From the NCBI GenBank assembly GCA_021229015.1, contig CM037780.1, positions 62,429,323 through 62,493,322 on the forward strand: a stretch of 64,000 nt of DNA, written 5' to 3'. The DNA is from Solen grandis (taxonomy: Eukaryota; Mollusca; Bivalvia; Adapedonta; Solenidae). Positions within the stretch are counted from its first letter, which is position 1. Every line of letters begins with the position of its first letter. The notes under the pieces are model-generated. The model was not told where the DNA came from, searched no databases, and was given only the letters and a program-made list of their open reading frames with translations. Made by a program: the position numbers and the translations under genes. Shown here in pieces: positions 1 to 11,449 of the stretch.

Positions 1-3
1 TTA

Positions 4-1569
4 AACAAGAGGGCCATGATGGCCCTGAATCGCTCACCTGAGTACCATTGCTTCAACTGATGTCAAGGTTTTTAAACAGACAAGGATTCTGATATAACTT
101 AATCTAAAACATTTTACCCCTGACAATACTACACACCAAATACCTAAGCAATGGGCCATATGGTTTCAGAGAAGACTTGGGCGCAGGGTCATTTATCACC
201 GTAGGGCCAAGACTTTGAAAATCTTTGTAATGAACCATTAGATGCTACTACATACCAAAAATCTTAGCTCTAGGCCTTATGCATTCATAGAAGAAGATTT
301 TTTAAGATTTTCCTATTTAACTCTATGTAAAACAAGTGACCCCTGGTGTGGGGTCATTTTTTCACCATTGGGCTATGATTTGTACAATCTTGGTAGTGGC
401 CCATAAGATGATGCTTCATACCAAATATCTAAGCTCTAGGCCTTATGCATTCATGGAAGAAGATTTTTTAAGATTTTCCTATATAACTCTATGTAAAACA
501 AGTGACCCCTGGTGCGGGGTCATTTATCACCATAGGGCTATGATTTGTACAATCTTGGTAGTGGCCCATAAGATGATGCTTCATACCAAATATCTAAGCT
601 CTAGGCCTTATGCATTCATGGAAGAAGATTTTTTAAGATTTTCCTATATAACTCTATGTAAAACAAGTGACCCCTGGTGCGGGGTCATTTATCACCATAG
701 GGCTATGATTTGTACAATCTTGGTAGTGGCCCATAAGATGATGCTTCATACCAAATATCTAAGCTCTAGGCCTTATGCATTCATGGAAGAAGATTTTTTA
801 AGATTTTCCTATATAACTCTATGTAAAACAAGTGACCCCTGGTGCGGGGTCATTTATCACCATAGGGCTATGATTTGTACAATCTTGGTAGTGGCCCATA
901 AGATGATGCTACATACCAAATATCTAAGCTCTAGGCCTTATGGATTCATAGAAGAAGATTTTTTAAGATTTTTCTATATAACTCTATGTAAAACAAGTGA
1001 CCCCTGGTGCGGGGTCATTTATCACCATAGGGCTATGATTTGTACAATCTTGGTAGTGGCCCATAAGATGATGCTACATACCAAAAATCAAAAGGTTAGG
1101 CCTTGTGGTTTCGGAGAAGAAGATTTTTTCAAGTTTTTCCTATATTAGCCTATGTGAAATCAAGTGACCCCTGGGGCGGGGCCAATTTTGACCCCAGGGT
1201 CATAATTTGTACAATCCTGGTAGAGAGTCATAAGATCATGCTACATACCAAAAATCAAAAGGCTAGGCCTTGTGGTTTCAGAGAAGAAGATTTTTTAAAT
1301 TTTCATTTTTAAAATCTATTTTTAGCTCCTGTGACCTAATTATGCGATGGACCAGAACCATTTATACAACTTTAGTAGAGCTTCATCCAAGGAACATTCC
1401 TGCAAAATATTTTTCAAATTGGCTTAGCCGTTTAGGAGGAGATGTTGTTTGAAGCAATTGTTGACGCCGGACGCACGGACGCACGCACGCACGGACGACG
1501 GACGACGGACGCCGGACAAAAGGCGATCAGAAAAGCTCACCTTGAGCACGTTGTGCTCATGTGAGCTAA
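4..1569 (+). mobile_element. Tandem-repeat-bearing element, copy A (pearl / Helitron-like non-autonomous family)
   Basis: A 5' segment opens with the hairpin GGGCCA-tga-TGGCCC. It is followed by a conserved block of about 320 bp, then tandem units of about 165 bp (337-1164). A 3' segment carries an ACGC/ACGG microsatellite (about 1465-1520) and ends in a strong hairpin (AGCTCAC..TGAGCAC-gtt-GTGCTCA..GTGAGCT) followed by CTAA. The same ends recur at 2104-3676 and 4668-6275, which defines the boundaries. A MITE-like element with a satellite core and a tetranucleotide microsatellite matches the pearl elements described in oysters and other bivalves, which have been related to Helitrons/HINEs. 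The match is from memory of architecture, not an alignment. There is no coding capacity: the open frame through the core exists only because 165 is divisible by 3. Confidence 0.8.
337..1164 (+). repeat. 165-bp tandem core array of copy A (5 units)
   Basis: The marker TGACCCCTGG recurs at 337, 503, 668, 833, 998 and 1165, giving periods of 166, 165, 165, 165 and 167. The central units are almost identical. The outer units are more diverged, as expected for an array homogenised from its middle. Confidence 0.9.
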
Positions 1570-2103
1570 AAATGAAACAAGGATCAGTTTCACGCAGTAA
1601 TGTCACCAAAAGTCATCATAGATGAGTTCTATGACTGCTGAATATATAAGAGTTTGTCCACTGTGTCAAGTCAGACTAGGGCCTGTTAATCATAATACAG
1701 GCTGGAACATGGAGCATAAGAGATGCTGATATCATAAAAACCAAAATAATGATCCACCACCAAAAATCTGCTGTGTTCTGTGTAAAATACTGCTGTCATG
1801 ATTTTTATTCTTGAGTTTAAAGTAAAATTATCACACATTACCTTTAGGGTTTTATAACTTGATGAACATAACTTTACTGGACTTTAAATGAACTATAAAA
1901 CAATGTTTTTTTTTTGTTTTGTTTTTTCCATGCAGACGGTGTAGAATCTGAGCTACAATACTGTATGAGCAAACAGAGGAGACCCTGATCAGACAGAACA
2001 CCAACTTAAACTGTTCCTTACCATATTGTTTATGTTATAGTCTACTCTATGATTAAATTCATAGTAGCTCTTAATAATAAACAAAATAAAAGTAAAAAAT
2101 CAT
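1570..2103. other. Unique spacer between element copies A and B
   Basis: AT-rich DNA with no supportable gene. On the minus strand, 1955-2005 resembles the plus strand at about 46070-46115 (motif CTGATCAGG, then TGTTTGCTCATAC), so a low-copy dispersed repeat may be present. The two neighbouring element copies are near-identical but this spacer is not repeated, so A and B are separate insertions or a partial duplication. Confidence 0.5.
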
Positions 2104-3676
2104 AACAAGAGGGCCATGATGGCCCTGAATCGCTCACCTGAGTACCATTGCTTCAACTGATGTCAAGGTTTTTAAACAGACAAGGATTCTGATATAACTT
2201 AATCTAAAACATTTTACCCCTGACAATACTACACACCAAATATCTAAGCAATGGGCCATATGGTTTCAGAGAAGACTTGGGCGCAGGGTCATTTATCACC
2301 GTAGGGCCAAGACTTTGAAAATCTTTGTAATGAACCATTAGATGCTACTACATACCAAAAATCTTAGCTCTAGGCCTTATTGATTCATAGAAGAAGATTT
2401 TTTAAGATTTTCCTATTTAACTCTATGTAAAACAAGTGACCCCTGGTGGGGGGTCATTTATCACCATAGGGCTATGATTTGTACAATCTTGGTAGTGGCC
2501 CATAAGATGATGCTTCATACCAAATATCTAAGCTCTAGGCCTTATGCATTCATGGAAGAAGATTTTTTAAGATTTTCCTATGTAACTCTGTGTAAAACAA
2601 GTGACCCCTGGTGCGGGGTCATTTATCACCATAGGGCTATGATTTGTACAATCTTGGTAGTGGCCCATAAGATGATGCTTCATACCAAATATCTAAGCTC
2701 TAGGCCTTATGCATTCATTGAAGAAGATTTTTTAAGATTTTCCTATATAACTCTATGTAAAACAAGTGACCCCTGGTGCGGGGTCATTTATCACCATAGG
2801 GCTATGATTTGTACAATCTTGGTAGTGGCCCATAAGATGATGCTTCATACCAAATATCTAAGCTCTAGGCCTTATGCATTCATTGAAGAAGATTTTTTAA
2901 GATTTTCCTATATAACTCTATGTAAAACAAGTGACCCCTGGTGCGGGGTCATTTATCACCATAGGGCTATGATTTGTACAATCTTAGTAGTGGCCCATAA
3001 GATGATGCTACATACCAAATATCTAAACTCTAGGCCTTATGGATTCATAGAAGAAGATTTTTTAAGATTTTTCTATATAACTCTATGTAAAACAAGTGAC
3101 CCCTGGTGCGGGGTCATTTATCACCATAGGGCTATGATTTGTACAATCTTGGTAGTGGCCCATAAGATGATGCTACATACCAAAAATCAAAAGGCTAGGC
3201 CTTGTGGTTTCGGAGAAGAAGATTTTTTCAAGTTTTTCCTATATTAGCCTATGTGAAATCAAGTGACCCCTGGGGCGGGGCCAATTTTGACCTCAGGGTC
3301 ATAATTTGTACAATCCTGGTAGACAGTCATAAGATCATGCTACATACCAAAAATCAAAAGGCTAGGCCTTGTGGTTTCAGAGAAGAAGATTTTTTAAATT
3401 TTCATTTTTAAAATCTATTTTTAGCTCCTGTGACCTAATTATGCGATGGACCAGAACCATTTATACAACTTTAGTAGAGCTTCACCCAAGGAACATTCCT
3501 GCAAAATATTTTTCAAATTGGCCAAGCCGTTTAGGAGGAGATGTTGTTTGAAGCAATTGTTGACGCCGGACGCACGGACGCACGCACGGACGCACGCACG
3601 GACGACGGACGACGGACGCCGGACAAAAGGCGATCAGAAAAGCTCACCTTGAGCACGTTGTGCTCATGTGAGCTAA
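2104..3676 (+). mobile_element. Tandem-repeat-bearing element, copy B
   Basis: Same start hairpin, 165-bp core (marker at 2437, 2602, 2767, 2932, 3097, 3264), ACGC/ACGG microsatellite (about 3563-3622) and terminal hairpin with CTAA as copy A. Copies A and B differ at only scattered bases along about 1.57 kb, including the same diverged last core units. They are therefore recent relatives, possibly one local duplication. Confidence 0.8.
2437..3263 (+). repeat. 165-bp tandem core array of copy B (5 units)
   Basis: Five units with exact 165-bp spacing in the middle, sharing the monomer of copy A. The long open frame here is a by-product of a period divisible by three, not a protein. Confidence 0.9.
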
Positions 3677-4207
3677 AAAGCAAACATAACTATGTTTTGC
3701 ATTTAAGATTTTTTTCACGTCAGTGGATTTCATCTGAAAAGATAAAGAAAATATCTCCTGATAGAATACATTGCATTTTACAACATGACAAAACTGTAAT
3801 TAGTAAAAGGTACTTTGGTAAATGGAAATCAAAGAAAACTATCTGTTATGTTCAATTGCCTAAGCGAAATGTTTATATTTTATTATGTAATTTTTACTTA
3901 ATTCTCAATAGAAAGTTTTAGTTACAAGACAATGCGTTTCAAAGGGTGTTTTTATCAATGTAATATTTTCAACATATTTTATCAAAAGTTGTTGAATACA
4001 GTTTATCCTATCACCAGACTTACATTGTGGTATAAACTTCCTATCGAATAAACTTAGCCTTAAACTCATTCGTGATTGTTTATATATTCATATATTCTGA
4101 CGTCATCCGTGACTACTTTCCTGTTTACTACATGTATGACGTCACGGTGTTGAAGGTCAAGTGATATGTTACATTCTTTCTTTTCATTCTCTTGTGTATT
4201 GCTTTGA
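3677..4207. other. Unique spacer, no gene seen
   Basis: AT-rich sequence between element copy B and a SINE. Short open frames show no recognisable domain or splice structure. Confidence 0.4.
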
Positions 4208-4212
4208 AATTG

Positions 4213-4466
4213 CTTCGGCCTCCGTGGCCGAGACGGTAAAGTCGCTGACTTTAACACTCACTCAGCCCCTCACCGCGTGGGTTCGAATCCCAACAGGGTC
4301 ATTAGGATTTTCATGTAAGGAAGCCTTCCAGCTAGCTTGCGGTAGGTCAGTGGTTGACCCCAGATGCCTCCGTGCATTCGGGGTCTTCCTCTTAGCTGGA
4401 CGTCGCTAAATGTCTGAAATACTGTCGAAGCGACGGTAAACTCAAATATTCAAGTCAAGTCATAAT
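4213..4466 (+). mobile_element. tRNA-derived SINE (family 1), near full length
   Basis: The 5' head is tRNA-like: A-box-like TGGCCGAGACGGT, then B box GGGTTCGAATCCC at about 4280. The body carries the family signature (TGCCTCCGTGCATTCGGGG) and a tail containing CTGGACGTCGCTA and GAAATACTGTCGAAGCGACGG, finishing with CAAGTCAAGTCA. Other copies occur at 49978-50141 (+), 56325-56536 (-) and 63751-63950 (-). The internal RNA polymerase III boxes show the promoter type. It lacks tRNA folding over its whole length and is not a tRNA gene. Confidence 0.85.
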
Positions 4467-4667
4467 ATGAAATAATAGGATAAATAGAATACTAGGGAAG
4501 TGTTGAATGAAGATAAGTTTATCCTGCTCGGCTTAGAAAATATAAAAACATAACCTGTTTACATTTTTAAAATTAAAACTGCATTTTTATGGCGTAGCCT
4601 CCTACAGGCACACTAGGCACATGCCTACACATTTTTTTTTCAAAGATTAAGAAAGAAAGAAAAGAAA

Positions 4668-6275
4668 AACAAGAGGGCCATGATGGCCCTGAATCGCTCA
4701 CCTGAGTACCATTGCTTCAACTGATGTCAAGGTTTTTAAACAGACAAGGATTCTGATATAACTTAATCTAAAACATTTTACCCCTGACAATACTACACAC
4801 CAAATATCTAAGCAATTGGCCATATGGTTTCAGAGAAGACTTGGGCGCATTTCCTAGGGCCAAGATTAAAATTTTGTAATGAACCTTCATACCAAAAACC
4901 ATTTATAAAAAGATTTTTTTAAGATTTTCCTATTTAACTCTATGTAAAACAAGTGACCCCAGGTGTGGGGTCATTTATCACCATTGGGCTATGATTTGTA
5001 CAATCTTGGTAGTGGCCCATAAGATGATGCTACATACCAAATATCTAAGCTCTAGGCCTAATGATTCATAGAAGAAGATTTTTTTAAGATTTTCCTATTT
5101 AACTCTTGTAAAAAAGTGACCCCTGTGGGGTCATTTATCACCATGGGCTATGATTTGTACAATCTTGGTAGTGGCCCATAAGATGATGCTTCATACCAAA
5201 TATCTAAGCCTTAGGCCTTATGCATTCATGGAAGAAGATTTTTTAAGATTTTCCTATATAACTCTATGTAAAACAAGTGACCCCTGGTGCGGGGTCATTT
5301 ATCACCATTGGGCTATGATTTGTACAATCTTGGTAGTGGCCCATAAGATGATGCTTCATACCAAATATCTAAGCTCTAGGCCTTATGCATTCATGGAAGA
5401 AGATTTTTTAAGATTTTCCTATATAACTCTATGTAAAACAAGTGACCCCTGGTGCGGGGTCATTTATCACCATAGGGCTATGATTTGTACAATCTTGGTA
5501 GTGGCCCATAAGATGATGCTTCATACCAAATATCTAAGCCCTAGGCCTTATGCATTCATGGAAGAAGATTTTTTAAGATTTTCCTATATAACTCTATGTA
5601 AAACAAGTGACCCCTGGTGCGGGGTCATTTATCACCATAGGGCTATGATTTGTACAATCTTGGTAGTGGCCCATAAGATGATGCTAAATACCAAATATCT
5701 AAGCTCTAGGCCTTATGGATTCATAGAAGAAGATTTTTTAAGATTTTCCTATATAACTCTATGGGTATGGCCCATAAGATGATGCTACATACCAAATATC
5801 TAAGCTCTAGGCCTTATGGATTCATAGAAGAAGATTTTTTAAGATTTTTCTATATAACTCTATGTAAAACAAGTGACCCCTGGTGCGGGGTCATTTATCA
5901 CCATAGGGCTATGATTTGTACAATCTTGGTAGTGGCCCATAAGATCATGCTACATACCAAAAATCAAAAGGCTAGGCCTTGTGGTTTCAGAGAAGAAGAT
6001 TTTTTAAATTTTCATTTTTAAAATCTATTTTTAGCTCCTGTGACCTAATTATGCGATGGACCAGAACCATTTATACAACTTTAGTAGAGCTTCATCCAAG
6101 GAACATTCCTGCAAAATATTTTTCAAATTGGCCAAGCCGTTTAGGAGGAGATGTTGTTTGAAGCAATTGTTGACGCCGGACGCACGGACGCACGCACGCA
6201 CGCACGGACGACGGACGCCGGACAAAAGGCGATCAGAAAAGCTCACCTTGAGCACGTTGTGCTCATGTGAGCTAA
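4668..6275 (+). mobile_element. Tandem-repeat-bearing element, copy C (diverged, internal deletion)
   Basis: Same ends as copies A and B. The 5' block is more degraded (4840-5120 lacks several segments). Core units start near 4954, 5117, 5278, 5443 and 5608, and a deletion at about 5763 fuses two units (ACTCTATGGGTATGGCCCATAAG). It ends with the same ACGC/ACGG microsatellite and the hairpin plus CTAA at 6240-6275. It is an older insertion or a rearranged copy. Confidence 0.8.
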
Positions 6276-6729
6276 AAAACAACCTAGAATGTGAGTTTTT
6301 GTAACTTCAAAAGTTGGCAAATATACAAGTTTGTATATTGTCTAACACAAAGGAATTTTAAAATTTTGGTGTGTCCCTTTACATCCAACAGAAAAGAAAT
6401 GAAAATAAGGAAATTATCAAATCGGTGTCGTCAATGCGCAACATTTCGGACTTCATCGTCCAAGGTGACTATGAACAAATACTAGCACCTGATTGGACGA
6501 GAGCAAAATACCATGTGCTCAATAGCTTAGTTCATAGTTGCCTTTAACTAAACGACATAATCACTCAGGTTCCGCCCTCAAGACTGTATCGTGTAGTTAA
6601 AGGCATACGAACTAACCTATACTAAGAAGCCAGAACGAGCGTAGCGAGTGACGTCTTCTTAACTGTTAAATTTTCTCTGGATAAACACTGACTAACCTAG
6701 AGTTTGCCCCGCCATATTACTGCGTCACA

Positions 6730-6732
<3 letters not shown>

Positions 6733-6787
<55 letters not shown>
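6733..6787. repeat. (AT)n microsatellite
   Basis: About 55 bases of alternating A and T lie at the left end of an inverted-repeat element. Confidence 0.95.
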
Positions 6788-6789
<2 letters not shown>

Positions 6790-7356
6790 TTTGTCCGCTA
6801 TTTCTATCCAATCAGTGAGCCAGACATTTCAAATTCCTGATCGATTTGTATAGGTTAGTGTTTTTAGTAAGCATTAATGAAATTAAATCGGTCTGGCGCG
6901 GTCAATGGTCAATGCTTCGCTCTAGCTGTGTAAAGGCTGAAAAAATGAGCATTGATCCGGACCCCGACTTTGATCTCTTCGGCAAAAAAGTGGTGATTGA
7001 AATATGATTAAAAGCTACAGTTTAGAAAGGTTAATATATATGCACCTATATATGTCATGTTGTGTTTTGGATATATTATTATCTTTTTCGTTTTAGTAAC
7101 CCTTGTATTGGTTTTTTTTCTTCACTTCTAATATATTTAATCGGATATCTACTTAATTGTTTTGTTTAGTAATTAGTTATATATTGCATATTCTATGTTA
7201 GCATGTGTAGATATTGAAATAGCATAAGTGCCTTTAAAGAGATGACCGGTAATAACCTCATTAATGCTTACTAAAAATCACTAACCTATACTAAATCGAC
7301 CAGGAATTTGAAATTTCGGGCTCACTGATTGGATAGAAATAGCGGGCAAACTCTAG
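6788..7356. mobile_element. Foldback / MITE-like element with ~95-bp terminal inverted repeats
   Basis: 6788-6880 and 7257-7356 are near-perfect reverse complements (for example TCTATCCAATCAGTGAGCC against GGCTCACTGATTGGATAGA, and AGTAAGCATTAATGA against TCATTAATGCTTACT). The loop of about 375 bp has no coding potential. The outer motif CTAGAGTTTGCC is also present at 6699, left of the (AT)n tract, so the left end may begin there and be interrupted by the microsatellite. No target-site duplication was resolved. Confidence 0.75.
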
Positions 7357-7381
7357 CGATGGGTAGGAAAGGCCAGGATAT

Positions 7382-7484
7382 TGTTACGCTCCTCTTGAGA
7401 TGCTACCTTAGACGTCACGCTCCTCTAGAGCTACCTTAAATGTCACGCGTCTCTTGAGCTGCCACCTTTAACATCACTTGCGCA
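7382..7484 (-). repeat. 3' LTR (about 103 bp)
   Basis: Matches 16717-16818 with about three differences. On the minus strand it starts TGCGCAAGTG and ends GCGTAACA. It is built of three imperfect ~30-bp repeats around the motif CACGCTCCTC / CACGCGTCTC. The length is near the lower limit for LTRs. Confidence 0.75.
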
Positions 7485-7494
7485 CTTCTCTTGG
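7485..7494 (-). other. Candidate polypurine tract
   Basis: The minus strand reads CCAAGAGAAG directly before the 3' LTR start TGCGCA, as expected for plus-strand priming of an LTR element. Confidence 0.5.
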
Positions 7495-9697
7495 ACTCTC
7501 ACAAGCTACTAATGTTGTTTGTGTGAGTGAGTGGCTGGCTGGGTATGTGTTGGACTCCAGTAAATGACTAATACCAAAATTAGGGATCAACAAATTAAGT
7601 GAGACAGTATAAATTAAATGGATTAAAATTTAATGAACTAGTATCTTAAAACTATATCCACTCTAATTCACAGGTTAGTACTACCTCAAAGCTTAAAGTA
7701 AACAACAGATGTACTTATATTTAAGCAAAGTCAACTTATTCTAACAATTCACAAATCCTAGAATAAAGCTTAATGTTCTCTATAATAAATGGATAACCCC
7801 TAAGTATGTCTCCTATTATGCAATTAAATATAAAGATAGAAAGAAAGAATGAAAATTAGGAACAGCCAAAAACCCTAACACCTTACAATTTCTAGAAATT
7901 TGGAGTCCCGGAATGAAGGGAGCCTGGAGTTTATATACCCTAGCAGACTTCCACAGATTTTTCTATGGCCCACAGTTCCACAGTTGTGGAACTGTGGCCC
8001 ACAGAAAAATCTGTGGAATCCCACACTTAAACCTGTGGGTTCCACAGTAAAACTTGTGGAACTATTCCACCAAAATTGTGGGGCTTTCCCACAAAACATG
8101 TGGGAAGTTATTTAAACAAATAATTATTTTACTGCCTAAAGTTATTGCATTTTACACAAAATAACATATATAAATACCTCAAAAGGTCTTTTTCCATTTA
8201 CGTTGAACATTGTGGAATGTATCAATCTAAAATAGATTACTTCAGCATCCCTGGAGTCGCCAATAGAACCCACACTAAAAATCAAGATGGCTGCCAATGT
8301 CAATACACATCAATGTAGATATTAAAACTTTGCTAAAGTTTACACAACAATAAGGAGGATTTAGGATAACAAATTTGGCAGAACTATGAAGAATCATGAA
8401 CTTTAACAGGAAAAGTAGGACCTGTGCCTATACAAAAAGATGTATTTGGAAATAATTAATGAAAATATAACTTATGGAAACTTTGGATATATTCATATGG
8501 AGTTCTGACATAGAAAACATAGGAAAACAAAAGAACAAATAGAGCTAAACACTGGCAAGAATACTAAATGAGGATTTGTTTTTCCGTGTTTTTAATCAGA
8601 ACAATGATCTAAATCATGTCTTAGTGCCAGTAAAATCATCATTTAATGAAACTATGAAGTGGCTAGCAAAAAGCACATAGTAAGACAAATTTTGAAAAAC
8701 CCTGATCAGAACATTACCCCCCAGTTTTCTATGGCTAAATTCCTGTTGCCATAACCTTAATGTAAAACAATTCAAATATAGTGTTTTCTTAGACTACAAC
8801 AAACACCCTTAGCTGAGAAATTAACCATTTCTATGAACAATTACACTTGATTCACATTAAATCGAAAATCTTCAATAACAACGATAGATTTCACACTAAT
8901 ATATGAGATCAATATTTATCTATGATAACAAATTTTAACATAAACAATTTATCTGATACATATGTTTCATTAACTTTCAACTTAGATTCCCTTACATTAT
9001 GTAAAAAAAATACACAAGTATTATTTGAATTAATACAAATCTGCAACCTTTACAAATCTGGAAACTTTGCACAGTCAATAATCTGTCAAGCAATAATTAC
9101 TTGAAATAAGCAATTTAAGTTTTAATTAAGCAAAATATCTCGAGAGAAAAAAACCTATGTTGAATACTATACATAATGATATAGTGTGTGACACTTTCCA
9201 TAAAATGATTTCTATTTAGACCTATATTTGGACTAATAGCCAAATACACACTTTCGCAACAACTATCAGTAAAATGGAATCTCACAAAAACTATCAGTAA
9301 AATGGAATATCTTAAAATGACAGCAGATATATCAGTAAGAAACAAAATCCTTAACAGGTTTCCTCAAATATATGGCAATATATCCATGGCATTACAGGCT
9401 CCATGAACTATATATACATAAAAGTACAAAAGGTTGCTACTACTTCATAAATATATAGACAAATTTGCATCTAGATATTGAGCCATAGTAGTAAATCGTT
9501 CTCAACTTGAGAAACTTTGAAGTGAACATTTTTTGGGGATAAATATTAAGATTTTAAAAGTGTCTTACAAATCCAGGAAGATAAAAAAACTTATTATCCA
9601 ATACCTATTTTAATGCTTACGACATGAATTATTTTTTCCCACTGTTCCTGGGTTGAACCAGTACTTAATATTGTAAATTACATAGTGTTACTAATTT
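7495..9697. other. Non-coding 3' region of the LTR element
   Basis: About 2.2 kb of AT-rich sequence between the extra gene and the 3' LTR. No supportable reading frame. The only ordered structure is the array of CCACA/TGTGG stem-loops at 7951-8106. A phrase near 9650 (GTTCCTGGGTTGAACCAGTA) recurs at about 59029 and marks a small dispersed repeat. Confidence 0.5.
7951..8106. other. Array of consecutive CCACA/TGTGG stem-loops
   Basis: 7951-8016 forms a hairpin with ~32-nt near-perfect arms. It is followed by short inverted repeats every ~20 nt: CCCACA 8020-8025 with TGTGGG 8034-8039; TTCCACA 8040-8046 with TGTGGAA 8055-8061; CCAC 8067-8070 with GTGG 8078-8081; TTCCCACA 8086-8093 with TGTGGGAA 8099-8106. 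Because the motif is self-complementary, any copy can pair with any other. The function is unknown; it may be an RNA structure near the 3' end of the retroelement transcript, or a protein-binding array. Confidence 0.8.
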
Positions 9698-10959
9698 CTA
9701 TCTCAAGAAAAAAATGTACATAAGCAAGTTAAATCTTCTGATTTGCCTGTGATGAACAACAGATTTTAAAGTCCTGTTCTCCTTTTCCACGGCCCTTGAT
9801 CTTTTTTCAGGAGGCGGAGCTGCAGCAGTTGTTGCTGGTGTTCCTCGGTTTGCTTGTCTTTGTTCATCTAGGACTTTTTCCAAAGAACGGGCCACCCTCT
9901 CAATATAAGTTTCCATCAGCTCCACGGACTTGTTGAGACTGCGTATGGCTCTGGCATTACTTTCTACCATATGGGTAGCATTACCCACTGCAGAGGACAG
10001 TCTGTCCACCAACAGCTCAAATGGCTGTTCACTTCTCTGCGGAGGTTCGATGGTCTGGGTACCAGCTTCATTGCACCTCTGTGGTGGGGTCAAGGGTTCC
10101 ACCATGCATGGATCGCCCGAAAGCTGGCTAGTAATGTCTTCAACAGAGGGTGCAGGGGTCGAGAGCCCTCAGCCAAATGTAGGACAGGTGTGCTCAGCCT
10201 GCTGGCCTGGACAGGCTTCTTTAGCTCCTGCGCTGCTGCAACCTCTGGCATGCTTAGAACGGGTGGTACTGTCAGTTGCGGCGTCGGGGTTGGCTCCGTT
10301 GGTGAGGCTATCGGCAGGGAAAGCTTAGTGGCTGCATATAGAGGGGCGTCTCCAAGGTTGTTCTGTTTAGAACTTGGTGTGTAGGTTGGGATCACACTAC
10401 CACCCACCATGTGCTCCACACTTGGAGAGAGCCACTCTAGCAGGTCTAGGTCAGACCCAAGCAGCCCTGGGTTGGAGGGGTCATATTCTGTCTGACTGGG
10501 ATTTGGGTTCTGGCTTAATAATGCTGCCAGCATTTGTGGGGTCACCTGCACATTCACAAGGGTCTTGGCCATTGCTGGACTTGGGCTGGCAGTTGGGCTT
10601 AACCTCACTCTCTTGGCTGGGCCGCAGTCGTTGGTTTCTAGAGGAATTGGAAGGATGTCAATGCCCTCAGACACATCTCTTGGGTTGGAATTTTGGATTA
10701 AGAACCTCTTCCTATCGACATCCGGTCCTAAGGTGGCTGCCATAACTACATGCCTTCGGTATCCCGTTACATGCCTGTCCAGGGCATCGCTGCTTGAACA
10801 GAGGAACATGCACAGAGAACAGTAAAACGGCGCTTGGTCAAGAGCCATGTGATGCTTCTGCACATGACTAGTGATCCTGTACCTCTCTGCATTATATGCT
10901 GCACCATTGTTGCGGCAGTGAAGACATGCACATATCTTTCTTTTGCCTGCTTTTTCCAT
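9698..10959 (-). pseudogene. Extra ORF of the LTR element: two C2H2-type fingers, Pro-rich linker, coiled coil (frameshifted)
   Basis: The likely start is the ATG at 10959, because MEKAGKRKI directly precedes the first Cys pair and AG-ended sequence just upstream could be a splice acceptor. The N-terminus has two C2H2-like fingers (CLHC..HVQKHH and CSLC..HVTGYRRH). A long Ser/Pro/Thr-rich stretch follows (about residues 110-270). A second frame (from about 10158 down to 9698) then carries an acidic segment and a heptad-like helix (for example SLNKSVELMETYIERVARSL). The two frames meet at a run of four C near 10158, which suggests one protein of about 420 residues with a single frameshift. It has the same strand as gag-pol and lies in the envelope position, but there is no signal peptide or convincing fusion/transmembrane region. 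A captured host-type DNA-binding protein is the best reading. The family is not recognised. Confidence 0.6.
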
Positions 10960-11449
10960 TGTAGTCTTAAAATAAAGTGAAAGAATATACAGCAACTGGA
11001 ATTGTATGGGCTTCAAGCAGAATCATATAATTATCAAAATAAGCTGGCAATGGATAATTTTGAAGAGAAGTCACTTTTGAAACAGTCAAAACTGGAGTCA
11101 CGGTGGAGTGGTTGTGTGTCTGTGGAAAGAACAGGATATCAGCTTCAGACATCATGGTTTATTTTGATTTCAGGTTACATGTCATGATTATAATGAAGTA
11201 TAGTAGAAATTTCTTGCTTCGGTAAATCTCAATGCTGCGCTTCTCCTTCTGGCTGGCCAACATTTCGAGCTTGCGCTGCTTTCCTCAACCACTTGGGCAG
11301 ATTAGCTCCTTCATACCTTTTCAGCTTATCATGATGAGCCATCCTAGTGTTTCCCTTAGCATCTATTTGTACAATAAATGTGAGGGGAGTCTGTTTTCTT
11401 GCGACAAGATATGGTCCATCATATCGTTTCTCTAGTTTCGGTGTGATCC

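Noticed and set aside
336..1148. 270-codon open frame with a repeating 55-residue unit (also 2474-3247 and 5150-5782)
   Set aside because: It follows the 165-bp tandem core exactly, has no start context or domain, and stays open only because the period is a multiple of three.
337..1164. CRISPR-like array
   Set aside because: The units are contiguous with no unique spacers, and the DNA is clearly eukaryotic.
4213..4290. Possible tRNA gene (A and B boxes present)
   Set aside because: No complete cloverleaf or discriminator end; the sequence continues into a SINE body found at several other sites.
7485..7489. CTTCT as a target-site duplication of the LTR element
   Set aside because: The same bases follow both LTR copies, but on the left they are internal (part of the purine tract complement); the real left flank (GATAT) does not match.
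10374..10825. Plus-strand open frames over the zinc-finger region
   Set aside because: They are antisense shadows of the GC-richer zinc-finger/coiled-coil frame.
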